Origin: Termitomyces sp. T153
Taxonomy: Eukaryota; Basidiomycota; Agaricomycetes; Agaricales; Lyophyllaceae
Length of the DNA: 64,000 nt
Direction: 5' to 3'
Assembly: GCA_018296165.2 (NCBI GenBank)
Contig: JACKQL020000042.1
Coordinates: forward strand, 124,001 to 188,000
Both the position numbers and the translations under genes were made by a program. This document shows, piece by piece, positions 12,125 through 25,026 of the stretch (the first letter of the stretch is position 1; each line of letters opens with the position of its first letter). A model generated the notes under the pieces. The model was not told the DNA's origin. It worked only from the letters and a program-made list of their open reading frames with translations, and ran no database searches.

Positions 12125-13546
12125 ATGGAAGCGTCTTCGTCGTCTGAAAAAAAGAAGCCAATCGCGATTATAACGATTGGCATGGCCGGCGCAGGCAAAT
12201 CGACTTTTGTACAGCGCATCAATTCTTACCTTCACTCGCTGGATCCTCCATCGCCCCCGTATATCCTCAACCTCGACCCAGCGGTCACTCACGTCCCTTT
12301 TGACCCAAATATAGACATTAGGGACACAGTAAACTATGCGGAGGTCATGAAGCAGTGTGTATCGGTCACATGCGAGGTAACAAACCATATGTATGACTTG
12401 CATCCCAAAGGTACAATCTAGGGCCAAACGGCGGCATCTTGACTGCACTCAACCTTTTCACGACAAAGTTTGATCAGGTGCTCGGGCTTGTAGAAAAGAG
12501 GGCTGAAACTGTTGAGTGAGTACGTCGAAAATTTCAATTTCGACGTTTGTCCTAGTCATCTATCTTTTCTCCAGCTATGTCATCCTCGACACTCCCGGGC
12601 AGATCGAGATCTTCACTTGGTCCGCATCCGGCGCCATCATCACAGACGCTGTCGCATCGTCGATACCCACCGTCGTTGCCTACATTATCGACACGCCGCG
12701 GACAACTGCACCTGCGACATTCATGTCCAATATGCTTTACGCATGTTCCATTCTCTACAAAACGAAGCTACCCTTCATCCTCGTCTTTAATAAGACAGAT
12801 GTGCAACCACATGACTTTGCGCTGGAGTGGATGAACGATTTTGAGCAGTTTCAAGCGGCATTAGCATCTCACAGCGGTACAAGTGACGCTGACGGAGAAC
12901 CTACGTATATGAACAGTCTTATGAATAGCATGAGCCTTGTTCTTGACGAGTTTTACAAACATCTGAAGGTATGTCCTCTCTTTTGCGCTTATCAACGTCA
13001 TGCTGTAACATTTTGCAGGCTGTAGGTGTGTCGAGTATGACTGGAGACGGTATCAAAGCGTTTTTCGAGGCTGTCCAAGGTGCAAGAGAGGAATATGAAA
13101 AGTAAACGAGTCTATTATATTCCTAGAGTCGCATATTGATCATGTCAAACAGAGATTATCTCCCGGAGCTGGAACGTGCCCGAGCGTTACGGGAAAAATC
13201 TCTCCAAGATGCTAAAGCTGACTCTATGAGACGGCTGATGAAAGACCTCGAAATTGACCGGGCTAAAAACCCGCAGGCAGCGTTGGCTGACCGGTGGGAC
13301 CCAGATGCCGAAGAGGAAGATGAAGAAGATGATACCGAAATCAACATTGTGGATCGTAGTAAGTCGTCAACATTTCATTTCAACCTGCGCGCCGGGGAAA
13401 TCTTTGTATGCCAAGGCTGTGCATCTGCTGACTGCATATGACTATCGCGTGCTGATTGATTGATACTTCTAGGTGAGGAGTATATCGATGTAACTCGTGC
13501 GCGAAGACATGAGGATGAGGACATTAATTGGCCGAGGCCTGGGTAA
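12125..13546 (+). CDS. GPN1: GPN-loop GTPase 1
   Basis: GPN1 (yeast Npa3 homologue), a cytoplasmic GTPase needed for assembly and nuclear import of RNA polymerase II. The protein begins [12 protein letters not shown] and has the P-loop GMAGAGKST (about 12180), then NLDPAV, the diagnostic Gly-Pro-Asn motif in YNLGPNGG created by splicing across intron 12355-12410, switch DTPGQIEIF, and guanine-specificity NKTD (about 12790). A charged C-terminal tail holds [13 protein letters not shown] and an acidic EEEDEEDD run. The stop at 13544-13546 follows DINWPRPG. An in-frame upstream ATG at 12068 exists; 12125 is preferred because the family starts close to the P-loop. About five short introns. GPN1 is chosen over GPN2 and GPN3 because of its long C-terminal tail. 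Confidence 0.93.
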
Positions 13547-14261
13547 TCGGAAAGGGAGTGTACTTTCCTACACTTGAACATACAAGGTACCTCGGACGCC
13601 GCGATATCGGGAGAACACATAGGGGTGTCCAGGAAAGTGTAAAGCCACCCGAAGACCTATTCTGCCCCGCGTTCGTATCACGATAGCGGACGTCACGCTT
13701 TGATGTCTAGGCCGTTTGAACTTGTATTTATTTAGAGTGATGACGTCGCTGAAAGTATGGACGTGTCAATGTCAAACGAAAGATCGTTGCCAGTCGGTTT
13801 CCAACCATGAGACTCTGAGAGGTTGGTGGTTGTAACAATTGGTTGTTCATGGGACAATTGGAAGCTCTGTTTAAGCCCTCTCTACGTAAGACAACAGGTC
13901 TGGGTACACATGCATGCAATCTGAAAGTGCGCATGAATGTTGATGTAATTAAGAGGGATGCCCTAGAAATGAGTGTAAACGGACCCGCGGCGGTGGCTGT
14001 GTCGTTCTCGAGTGTACAAAACGATGACCCCTTTCTCTTGATTACCAGTATCCTCGCTCATATCTCCTTTGCTCTCTTCCCTTCCTCTCACTTTTATTTT
14101 CTGTGGGCTCTTTTCCATTGATCATCAACATTTCGGTGCTAATCTATTCTTGCCTGTCCCTAGACCAGGCCCATCTATATCTTTTTTCACAAGCTCTCTC
14201 TCCTCCGTCTTCTAACTCTTCGTTAATCAACTTCTTATCTCGTCACCTCGCTCGGACCAAT
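13547..14261. other. Intergenic, includes pyrimidine-rich CDK1 leader
   Basis: No gene is supported. Bases about 14080-14255 are strongly pyrimidine-rich (repeated CTTTTC and CTCTC), a common core-promoter and 5' leader feature of highly expressed fungal genes, directly before the CDK1 start. Confidence 0.5.
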
Positions 14262-15892
<1,631 letters not shown>

Positions 15893-17600
15893 AGAGTGGT
15901 GCCATTTATAGCACAATTACCGTACCGCCCCAAGTTGAAGTAATACTCTGCTGTCTTTGCTTTCTGTGTCTGGTCCCCGTGTTTCATTCTCGTCACATCC
16001 ACAATTTTAACTCACTACTTGTGTTTCAGATTCAATCATAGTGATATACATAGCTTCATAGCCCATACGATACATTATCCCACATACCGCGCTTTCCCGC
16101 ACTCTCTCCCATTCCCACGGCATCTCTATTACTGCATTGCATGTTATAAGTATATCAAGACACTCGTTTCAGATTATATCGGGGCTAGACATGAACATAG
16201 AGTGCTTTCCATGACATGGATAATGAGAATGACGACTCGAGTTATTTCAAGTCCTAATTCACTGTCACGTAGCTAGGTCGCGCGACGCGCGCCTGGTCAC
16301 ATGGTTTTGATGAGGGGTAGACCCTGGTAGACCCCGGTCCTTCCTTTTGGACGCAGGACTACAAGAACCTGCCCATTTGAACAGTAGAGAGCCATCATCT
16401 CCTTGACTTTTTTCTTCTAGCAGGGGTCATTACTATATCATCCAGTACAACTTTTCTTTACGATTCCTTCTGGCTTTATAAAATAGCTGCGCAGCTATCA
16501 AGTACGCCATAGATCCTCAGGCCCCGGGCTGATATTTCTTGTCTGTTCTGTATTCGACGACGCGCGTCAACGCATCCTTGAGTACAAGATGTATTACCTA
16601 CTCTTCAGTACATACTCAGATTGCCGGTTTCAGTCAATGTATCTCGATTTCCATGAGTGATTGAAGGTGCCTTGAACGTTCAAACTGAGAGCTTCGAAAG
16701 TTTTTCCTCTACAATACCTGGCCTTCAGTACTACCTGTTGATGTGACAGCCATCCTGGGCTCCAGAAACAGACAATAAGGTGCAGCAATAATGTCAAGTA
16801 GTATACAAAAGAAGGGAGACGGTCTCATCCACCATTAGTTTTCGTTGAGTTATGGTCATGTTGTACAAGTGTCCCAATTCCGTGTCATAAATGGGAAGTG
16901 TCCCGGCCCTTCGCAGCCGGATCATCTGCGATACATACCTCGAGTTCTCTTTGTACTATGCCATGTCTACGTAGCTGAAGGATCATCTGCGTAACTAACA
17001 CGGTAGTTGCGCACCAAAGGAAGCTAATTGATATGTCAGCACCAAAGCCTCAGTCAGAGAAGAAAATACTTCGCGAACATCAGATAGTCGAATGCGACAG
17101 GAAGCTGGGTCAGAAGATAATCAAAGGGAATCAATGAGATAGTATAAAGAATTGCTTTACTGGTATGAAGATCGCCCCTAATAATTTCCCAGTAGTTAGG
17201 CCTATCCTGTAATTTTTAGTGTCTGCCCAGCCCTTTGGCTACTTTCTACTTACAGTACATCAGCTATGGCATAGATGTGGTAAGAGATATGAAAGTTAAC
17301 TTGATTGGAAGGTGATACTGACTAATAATTCCCCACCAGTGTTTATGCAGAACATATTCCGGAATTCTGTCTTGTCCCTTTTATATGTCCGGAGAGATTG
17401 CAAAAAGATTGCAACGAGTCCAAACGTCTCAAATATCATCTATTGTCGATAGTCCTGAGGTGGGGACAGATGTTGGACGGTGATACTTACCCCAGGAGCA
17501 AACAAAATCCAAAGGATATTACGTTTTTGCAGAATACATTGCATGTTTCCACCGAGATTACTCGAATTCTGAATGAACGACAAGGGTTTGATGAAGGCTA
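15893..17600. other. Gene-poor interval after CDK1
   Basis: About 1.7 kb. The first few hundred bases are presumably the CDK1 3' leader and terminator. I could not support any gene. The 3' part, from about 17000, may hold eroded last exons of the minus-strand DUF6533-like gene. Confidence 0.45.
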
Positions 17601-17644
17601 CCGACGCAAAGAGATTTGAAAACCGTACTCAGGGCACAGTGGGA

Positions 17645-18509
17645 CTGTGGACTCACACGCCATCTTGATGATAACAGCAATGGCACACGCCAGGGTGGCT
17701 GTCTCGGTCAAAAAGAATGTGCATAGTGTTGCCAAGACAAGACGGCGATCACGATGTGACAGGAGCCACAATCGCAGCATTACGAAGACTGACAGTTGGT
17801 ATTAGGGATGATGAATTGGAATCAACCCCAGGGGGGATCACTCACAGTTCGTGGGACCTGCAGTTGCAATACAAATGCACACCTACGAATGATTTGAGTG
17901 TTTGGGCGGGGTAGGTAAGAGAAAGCAGATGTGTACTGCAGAGATGAACCATGATTTACAGCTAGTAATGAGATCAGTGATTCTGCCCGGTAATCGAGAA
18001 GCCTAGTATAGATACTCACAACTACTTGCATTACGTAGGCAATCAGCACTCAATAATTTGTGACAGGTACTCACTCCATTTGATAGATGTTTAACCCCTA
18101 TCATACTTAATTCTGTAACCAGGAAACCCATCAGGTGGGCAAAGTCACGAAAGAAAGTCGAGGCTCACGATAGTTATGCCATAGTATACTGCAGGAGAGC
18201 GCGTATCGAAGCACCAAGAACAATAGCTTTGGTGTTGACCACCTAGCACTCCAGATATACTTCACTTCATCATCAAATGTTAGGAGGTGGTTGTAGAGTA
18301 GAACCTAAACACATCAGACTCATGAACATCTTCAGAACTTGCTCAACTTTTCATCAAAAAGAACTCACCACCACACCTGCGGCTAGTGCCAATTTTTCAG
18401 GACGAGTGCAGGTGAGATCCAAGAAAAGCTTACCTGTAATGTACCGTGATCCAACCACCAAGAAGTTCTCTTCTAGACTCATGTCAAGAGCAAGCTCTCT
18501 AGCAGTCAT
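17645..18509 (-). pseudogene. DUF6533-type seven-helix membrane protein, probably decayed
   Basis: ATG at 18509 starts MTARELALDMSLEENFLVVG. Splicing through an 8-nt exon into the next block gives VLLYNHLLTFDDEVKYIWSARW followed by PKLLFLVLRYALSC. This matches the N-terminal pattern of the DUF6533 family, multi-pass proteins of unknown function expanded in Agaricomycetes (tyrosine, HLLT, DDEV, IW, RW, RY spacing). Further downstream, about 18049 has LIAYVMQV and about 17775-17650 has VFVMLRLWLLSHRDRRLVLA with TATLACAIAVI, both in the right order for later helices. I could not join these later exons in one frame with GT-AG introns, and the 3' end is not found, so decay or mis-splicing by me is possible. 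Function unknown. Confidence 0.5.
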
Positions 18510-20340
18510 GATGGATATAACCGTTGGCCAGGCAGATAATGAGTACCCGGGACCAAGGGGGACTTGTCACTTCGGTCATTAATATCATTCCAGATGAAAC
18601 TATATATATAATATGCGTGGCTGAAACATCGGAGGGAACCTGGCTGAGAACAACTTGCCGCAAATGACTCTTCAAGTTAAAGATCATCTTTTCCGATGAG
18701 CACTGGTAAGACCAACAGAAAGCCCCTGAGAGGCATCATGATCAAAACGTAAGAAGAGCACTTTTAGAGGAAATCTCCCTTCGGACACGGAAACCCGAGC
18801 AAAAAGCCTCTGCCCGTTAGCGTCCTTGGTATTCTGGGTTGTACTTGTACAATGTATGTATAGCAGCGGGTGTTCAAGGCCAGAGATGTAAGGTGCAGAA
18901 TATAAGATTCAAAATCGGGTCGCATCGCCTTAGAGATGTGCCTGTCAGCATGGAACAAAGACACACGCATACCGAATTCAAGATGGGACTTATGTCAGTG
19001 GGTTGCGGGACCAGGAGAAACTGTGATGTCGGCGTGAATCTTGAATTTATATTGCGTAAAAGAAATTTCAAGCATGCATTGGTTAAGGACTAGTACACCC
19101 ACGTCGGGATAGCGACGACCTCACGCAATGTCAAAGATGAGCGCTATTAACCATTGACGTGTGACGTTTCACCAGACACTGAATGGGCTCGAACAATAGA
19201 TAATTCTCAGGGTGGTATAGCCTGACATGTCTGTTTTTTTGACTGTGACTCGGATAGAACTATGAAATTTCAGTGTTGGCCCCATTTTTTTTTGGCTACA
19301 TAAGCAACTTGATTACTAAGGCTTTATTTTAAGGGGTTATTAATCTTTATACTTCAATAGGAGTTCAAAATTGTTACCAGGACTTGCTTACATGAGCAAT
19401 AAATATCTCTTGTTGTCTGATGTGCCAACAGCTCCTGGCACCCAAAAAAACATCAACACCGGCCTCAGGCTTCAGTAGGAGATTTTGACCACAAACGCTA
19501 ATGACAACTTTAGATTTCCTCTGTTGTCGAGCTCCACAGCTGCCCCATCTGGGTGTCTAATGAAGCATTGATATCATCTTGTTATGATCTTAAGCTTTAA
19601 CCTTAGCATGTATTTAACGCTTGACCTTTAATCCTTAGAGCCAACACTGCCTTCAACGACTTTATAATCAAGTCCCATTTTTGAACTAGGTTTTCAGTAG
19701 CCATCAAGATCTGGATCATACTAGGAGACAGCGCGCGCGATGTCGAAAGAAACCGAGTCGGGTGCTATATAGTATTGAGTTATGGCCAAGCGCTGATTAA
19801 TGTTGATCCATGAATGTCGATGTATAAGTAGACCCCAAAAAGGTTGACACCGCGAGAATGATGATGATTTACCTAGAGGTGTTGGGGGTCACCGGGATTT
19901 CCGGTCCGCGTACTCGTGCCCATCGATATCGATTCTCCCAACACTATTTATCACTATCATCCGCTCTCCACGGGTACGCTCGCGTTACATAGTCTGTTGT
20001 TGTTGTTGACCCTTTCATAGAACCCTTTGAGTTTGAGGTTGTTTACGGTCGTCGATCAGTTGATGGCCGTGTTTGCCGAGACGTGGGGTCGACAGATGCC
20101 CATGTCGAACTTGTCAACTGTCGCGAACTCTCCTACCAACAGCACCCGTCTTTCTCTTTCTTTTACCTACCCCTGATTCTCTATCGCAATTTATAAAGTT
20201 GCGGCGGTTTTGTCCTACTTGTACTTGTGCAGTGTTTTCCCGCCTGGTTTTGTTCAGCTTTTGAATCGCCCCTCGTCTCTCTTGTTTTATGTGACAGGCT
20301 AAGCCGATATATATATATGAAATGTTCATTTTCTTGTGTA
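18510..20340. other. Gene-poor interval
   Basis: No supported coding sequence. Bases about 19270-19690 are AT-rich and poor in CpG, suggesting an old repeat remnant I could not identify. Short open frames at 18764-19093 overlap on both strands and show no family features. Confidence 0.45.
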
Positions 20341-20459
20341 GCTATCTATGCGATAGGGGTCTAGCGTTTATGAAAGGGGTTGTGATTCCCCTCTCCGAGT
20401 TTATGCCGGATGTAGACCCACACGTCGTACAAATCATTACATAGAAACGGACTCTACAT

Positions 20460-21345
20460 CCAGGTGGGCTCGGGTTTCATATTACGACATACGATCTCGA
20501 GTTCACGTTGCGCGTTGCAACCCCCTACGACGTTCGTTCATGAATCATGAAACAGGTGTTCAACGTTCAAGTTTCAGACATGATCTATCGCACACGTTAG
20601 TAAGAACTTGGACTTGGAGTTACCGGGGTCAAGCCCGAGCTTATTTATCACCATGCTGTGTAGCCAGTCAGATATCATGTATTGTGGATCGCAGAGCTCT
20701 ATCGGTTAGTCGTACCGACATGTCCTACTGGCTTGAGGCTTCGAAGGTGTCGATGTCTGTTGGTATCATGATCGTCCTCGGGTTCTATACTCTCGATGAT
20801 CTCATCTCGATGTGCATCACGATATGTCTGTATGTAGGTATATCATCGCGTGTCCTTGGAATATTCATTGCTCTTCACCCTTCAAGCCTCAAGCACTTCA
20901 AACACGATCTATCGCACGTACCGTACATACGTAGTGCAGTTGAGAACCTTAGCGCAGACAAGGATATTTCGTGTATATTTCCGTTCGTTCATGAAACAGG
21001 CGCTCAAAGTTCGAGGATAGTTTATCCGAGCTTCTTAGGCCTATCACTATGCTGTGTAGCCATTTATATATCATGTATATCGACGTTTCTCGTCCGGTCC
21101 TGACATGTCCTGCCGGTATGTCTGTTGGTATCATGATCGTCCTTGGGTAACATACTCTCGATGTGCATGTATATCCTCATCACGTGTCCTTGGAATATTC
21201 ATCGCTCTCCGACGTCCAAACACAACTAGCGCACGTACACACGTATTGCATATTGCATTATTCAAGTGCTAAGTATGATTGTATTATTGTATTATCTATT
21301 GTGGGTGTGGTGGCTGCCTTATCCAGTGTTTTCATCAAGTGGATT
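20460..21345. repeat. Dispersed repeat, copy 1 (CpG-rich, internally duplicated)
   Basis: Contains the phrase ACGTTCGTTCATGAA, then TCGCACACGTTAGTAAGAAC, GGGGTCAAGCCCGAGCT, and ATCATGATCGTCCTCGGGT. It ends with CAACTAGCGCACGTACACACGT. The same order of phrases returns at 22970-23285. Within copy 1 the TCGTTCATGAAACAGG and GGTATCATGATCGTCCT segments occur twice (about 20535 and 20988; 20760 and 21127), so it is itself partly tandem. No coding potential seen. Confidence 0.7.
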
Positions 21346-21644
21346 ATGTAATCCATTGCTGTAGCCAGCCAGCCCAGTGTTTTTGTCAAATATTTCATCT
21401 CAAACAATGGAAAGTTCACACATTATGAAATTACCTTCATAAATTTAACTGGTTGTCATGAACACAGACACATTGCAAAGCTGTCCTGAAAGAAATACAA
21501 TATATATATTATCTGTAGTGTTCCCTAGTCCAAATAGAACACCACAGTCAAAAACCAAAAAGAAAACAGAAATATTAAAGAATACATCAGAATAACAGAA
21601 AAAGAAGGGAAAAAAATAATGAAAAAAGCAACTTACATGTTATT

Positions 21645-22640
21645 CTGTTAATTAGCTGGTGGTAATAGTCAAAGAACATAGCTGGGAGGGAGCAAATTTT
21701 AAGGACAGTAGGTCAAAGTCACATGGTGTTCATTTTCATGATATTAGCTGGCTGTGATAGCTGGAAGGGAGCAAAACTTGAGGACACACATGGTGTTTAT
21801 TTTCACAATATTAGCCAGTGGTAGTAGCTGAAAGGGAGCAAACCAGGAACCAGTCAGACCAGATCACATGCTTAAAGGAGCAAAATTCAAGGATACCCAG
21901 TCAGAGTAGGTCAAAGTCACATGATGTTCATTTTCATTATAATAGCTGGTGGTAGTAGCTGACAGGGAACAAAAATTGAGGACAAGAAAAGGATACCCAG
22001 TCAGACCAGATCACATGCTTAAAGGAGCAAAATTCAAGAACAAGGATACCCAGTCAGACCAGATCACATGCTTAAAGGAGCAGAATTCAAGGATACCTAG
22101 TGAGAGTAGATTAAAGTCACATGATGTTCATTTTCATTATATAGCTGGTGGTGATAGCTGGAAGGGAGCAAAAATTGAGGATCCAAGAACAAGAATACTC
22201 AGTAAGAGTAGGTCAAAGTCACATGATGTTCATTTTCACAATATTAGCCAGTGGTAGTAACTGAAAGGGAGCAAACCAGGAACCAGTCAGACCAGATCAC
22301 ATGCTTAAAGGAGCAAAATTCAAGGATACCCAGTGAGAGTAGGTCAAAGTCACATGATGTTCATTTTCACAATATTAGCCAGTGGTAGTAACTGAAAGGG
22401 AGCAAACCAGGAACCAGTCAGATTAGATCACATGCTTAAAGGAGCAAAATTCAAGGACAAAAATACCTGGACAGAGTAGATCAAAGTCACATGATGTTCA
22501 TAGTCATTATATAGCTGGTGGTGATAGCCAGAAGGGAGCAAAAATTGAGGACAAGAAAAGGATACCTGGTCAGACCAATCATGTGCTTAATAACCTTATC
22601 ATGTGGGAGCAAAAATCAAGAACAAAATTTGGTGGTTGAA
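21645..22640. repeat. CpG-free minisatellite array
   Basis: Imperfect tandem array built from three mixed modules: TCAGACCAGATCACATGCTT (about 21857, 22000, 22055, 22287), AGGTCAAAGTCACATG with GTTCATTTTCA (about 21710, 21910, 22210, 22340, 22480), and a TAGTAGCTGAAAGGGAGCAAA-like module. Unit length varies from about 55 to 200 bases because modules are dropped or doubled. I find no CG dinucleotide in it, while flanking repeats are rich in CG. CpG loss extends left to about 21345, past the array. Confidence 0.8.
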
Positions 22641-22854
22641 GATGGAGTAAAGCCTCGGCTACTTGGTAGCTTGGTATTGGTATTGGTATTGTTCACACAA
22701 AGTTATTTGTTATTGTGGATTGCTGAGATCAGAGGTGTTTTTATTTGGGTGGTTGGATTGTGAGATGTGTGCCTGCATCGGGCATTGTGGGTTGGATGGG
22801 TCTTATCTTGTTGGGGTGGTGGGTGTTGTAATTCCTTCGACGTTCGTTCGGGGT

Positions 22855-23330
22855 TGGTGATGGGGTTGAGTTGGGTTGACTAGCTCCGTCTCCGTTTGTA
22901 TCAAGTCCTCTCGGATTGACATTTGATACTACGATATAGATTTGTACGTATGTTCTCCTTGCACGTGCGATACAGCGCCCTACGACGTTCGGCGTTCGAA
23001 TTTCAAATGTTTCGAAAACGATCCATCGCGCGCGTTAGCTATAGTAAGAACTCGGACTCGGACTTGGACTTGAATTACCGGGGTCAAGCCCGAGCTGAGC
23101 TCCGTGTAGCCAGTTAGATTTAGATATCATCGCAGAGCCCTATCGGTTAATCGTCCCGACATGGTGATCGCCCTCGGGTAACATACATGTATGTATGTAT
23201 GTATGTCCTCATCGCGTGTCCTTGGAACGTTCATCGCTCTCTGACGTCCAAACACAACTAGCGCACGTACACACGTGTTGCATAGTGGGTGTGGCGCCCG
23301 CCCCGGGCCTATCGCTCCATCAGTAAGTAC
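22855..23330. repeat. Dispersed repeat, copy 2
   Basis: Starts TTGGTGATGGGGTTGAGTTG, passes TATCAAGTCCTCTCGGATTG, GATACTACGATATAGATTTG, CGACGTTCGGCGTTCG, GGGGTCAAGCCCGAGCT and ends near CACACGTGTTGCATAGTG. It shares its first part with copy 3 (24075-24420) and its second part with copy 1 (20460-21345). Confidence 0.75.
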
Positions 23331-24074
23331 TCGTCATTGGTGATTGTCATCGTCATCGCCCCAGCAGTTCCGGCATCGAGCTGGCACAGAGGCAGATGCA
23401 GAGGCTGAGGCTTCGGAGATAGGAGTAGGAGTAAGTAATCGTATCGTTCTCATCCCCACAGACATTCGTTGATCAAGGTCTTTCATTGGATCGGTCTTGT
23501 CTTGTTGGGTGATGCGTGTTGTGATTCCTTCCCATGTTCTTCGACGTTCGTGCATGCATGAACCGGCACGAAGTTTGCACACGATGTATTGCATCGCATT
23601 GCATTGCATGTGTGTACTGCTTCCATGAACTTGGTCGTTCCAAGTTTATTTATCACCACGCGAACGGGTCTGGATGCATCTTGCATCTTACGTTGTGTGT
23701 GTGAGGAGGTTGGGGTGTCAAGATCCCATTTGATAAGATAACGAGATAAGCTGGAGAGTAAGGGTTCGGAATACTTGATAGACTTAAAGTTCAAGCAGTG
23801 AAGGAATGTTGATTCCACGAAGCTAGTAAGTAGGTGAATACATCGAGGTTTATATAGACTAAGTAGCATAGGAGATAATGAGGATATGAATTAAACAAGT
23901 TAGGAGAAGTCTTGGAACCACGAGATCGTGAAATCGATATGAAAATTGAAGAGGGAGAAAAACAAGATATCGAATGAAATGTGAGTGGAGGGGAAAGAGG
24001 AGAACTGGAACATGGTAATAAGGAGAAGTCGACGAGATGTAAATAGTAATGGACTTGATTGTGAAATTTGATGA

Positions 24075-24420
24075 CATTGGGTTGGGGCTGAGTTGGTGTT
24101 GACCGTCTGTATCAAGTCCTCTCGGATTGATATTTGATACTACGATATAGATTTGTATGTATGTTCTCCTTGCACGTGCATTGCAGCTCGTTCGGCGTTC
24201 GGCGTTTGGATTTCGAGTTTCAAACACGATGTATCGTACACGTTAGCTAAAGTAGGAAGAACTTTGTAGCCAGTTAGGTTTAGATATCGTCGCAGAGGCC
24301 TTGTGCATGTATGTCCTCATCGCGTGTCCTTGGACCGTTCATCGCTCTTCAAACACGACTGGCAAGGATATTTCCTGATATTTCGTATGGTGTGACCGCC
24401 CCGGGCCTATGCGGACGTTC
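24075..24420. repeat. Dispersed repeat, copy 3
   Basis: Same order as copy 2 (GTATCAAGTCCTCTCGGATT, GATACTACGATATAGATTTG, TTCTCCTTGCACGTGCA, CGTTCGGCGTT, CACGTTAGCTAAAGTAG, TCGCGTGTCCTTGGA), about 1.2 kb further on. Differences from copy 2 are mainly substitutions and short deletions. Confidence 0.7.
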
Positions 24421-24835
24421 TGGCATCGAGAGGGCTGACGCGTCGAAGATCGTGCTCATAGAGTTTGGTCTGGATCGTCGGATCGCTGATTGGATTTTCG
24501 TGGGCATGTGAAAGTTGTTCCGTAGGCGCTCGGAGTGTGTCCGAGAACTTGGTCTCCCCGAGCTCATCTATCACGCATGAGCCAACTGACAACTGACTGA
24601 TATATGAGGAGTATGCGTTGACTATGGCCGTTTTTGGGTAGATTGTTTGTGGGTTTGTATCAATTGATCATGATATCAGACATGGGCTCATCGATCGAGT
24701 TGTTTACCTCAAAGTTGAGGTAGAAGGTTAAACGCAGTGAAATATGCTCATGGTTGGACGTTGGGTGTACCTCCTATCGTGTGCCCGCCGAACCATGCCA
24801 CCTGTTGTCCCGCACCCACGTTCGCCTCCTGACAA

Positions 24836-24918
24836 GTCCTGTTCGATTAGTTGGTTAAATCATCTCGTTGTGGACTAGACGCTCCGAGAAGCCGGAAGTT
24901 CGAATCCTCCACAGGACA
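24836..24918 (+). tRNA. tRNA-His (GTG) with anticodon-loop intron
   Basis: Folds as a tRNA: acceptor stem GTCCTGT (24836-24842) pairs perfectly with ACAGGAC (24911-24917). D stem GATT/AATC encloses a loop with GG. Anticodon stem TCTCG (24863-24867) pairs with CGAGA (24885-24889). The T arm has TTCGAAT and a four-of-five paired stem (one A.C mismatch). The anticodon loop is 17 nt; removing about 10 nt after the base 3' of the anticodon (about 24874-24883) leaves TTGTGGC with anticodon GTG at 24870-24872, as in fungal tRNA-His. Box B-like GTTCGAATCC is present. The exact intron ends are inferred. Confidence 0.82.
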
Positions 24919-24920
24919 GG

Positions 24921-24926
24921 TTTTTT
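24921..24926 (+). terminator. RNA polymerase III terminator of the tRNA gene
   Basis: A run of six T begins three bases after the discriminator base of the tRNA-His gene, as expected for Pol III termination. Confidence 0.75.
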
Positions 24927-25026
24927 GTTGTTGTTGGTGGTGATTGACATTGTCCATGGAAGGGCGGGACGGAGATTCCCGAAGAGAGACACACTTGAAG
25001 GGCGCAGAGGAAATTGGAGGGAATCA

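Noticed and set aside
22993..23002. GTTCGAATTT as a possible tRNA B box
   Set aside because: It belongs to the dispersed repeat; no acceptor, D or anticodon stem can be formed around it.
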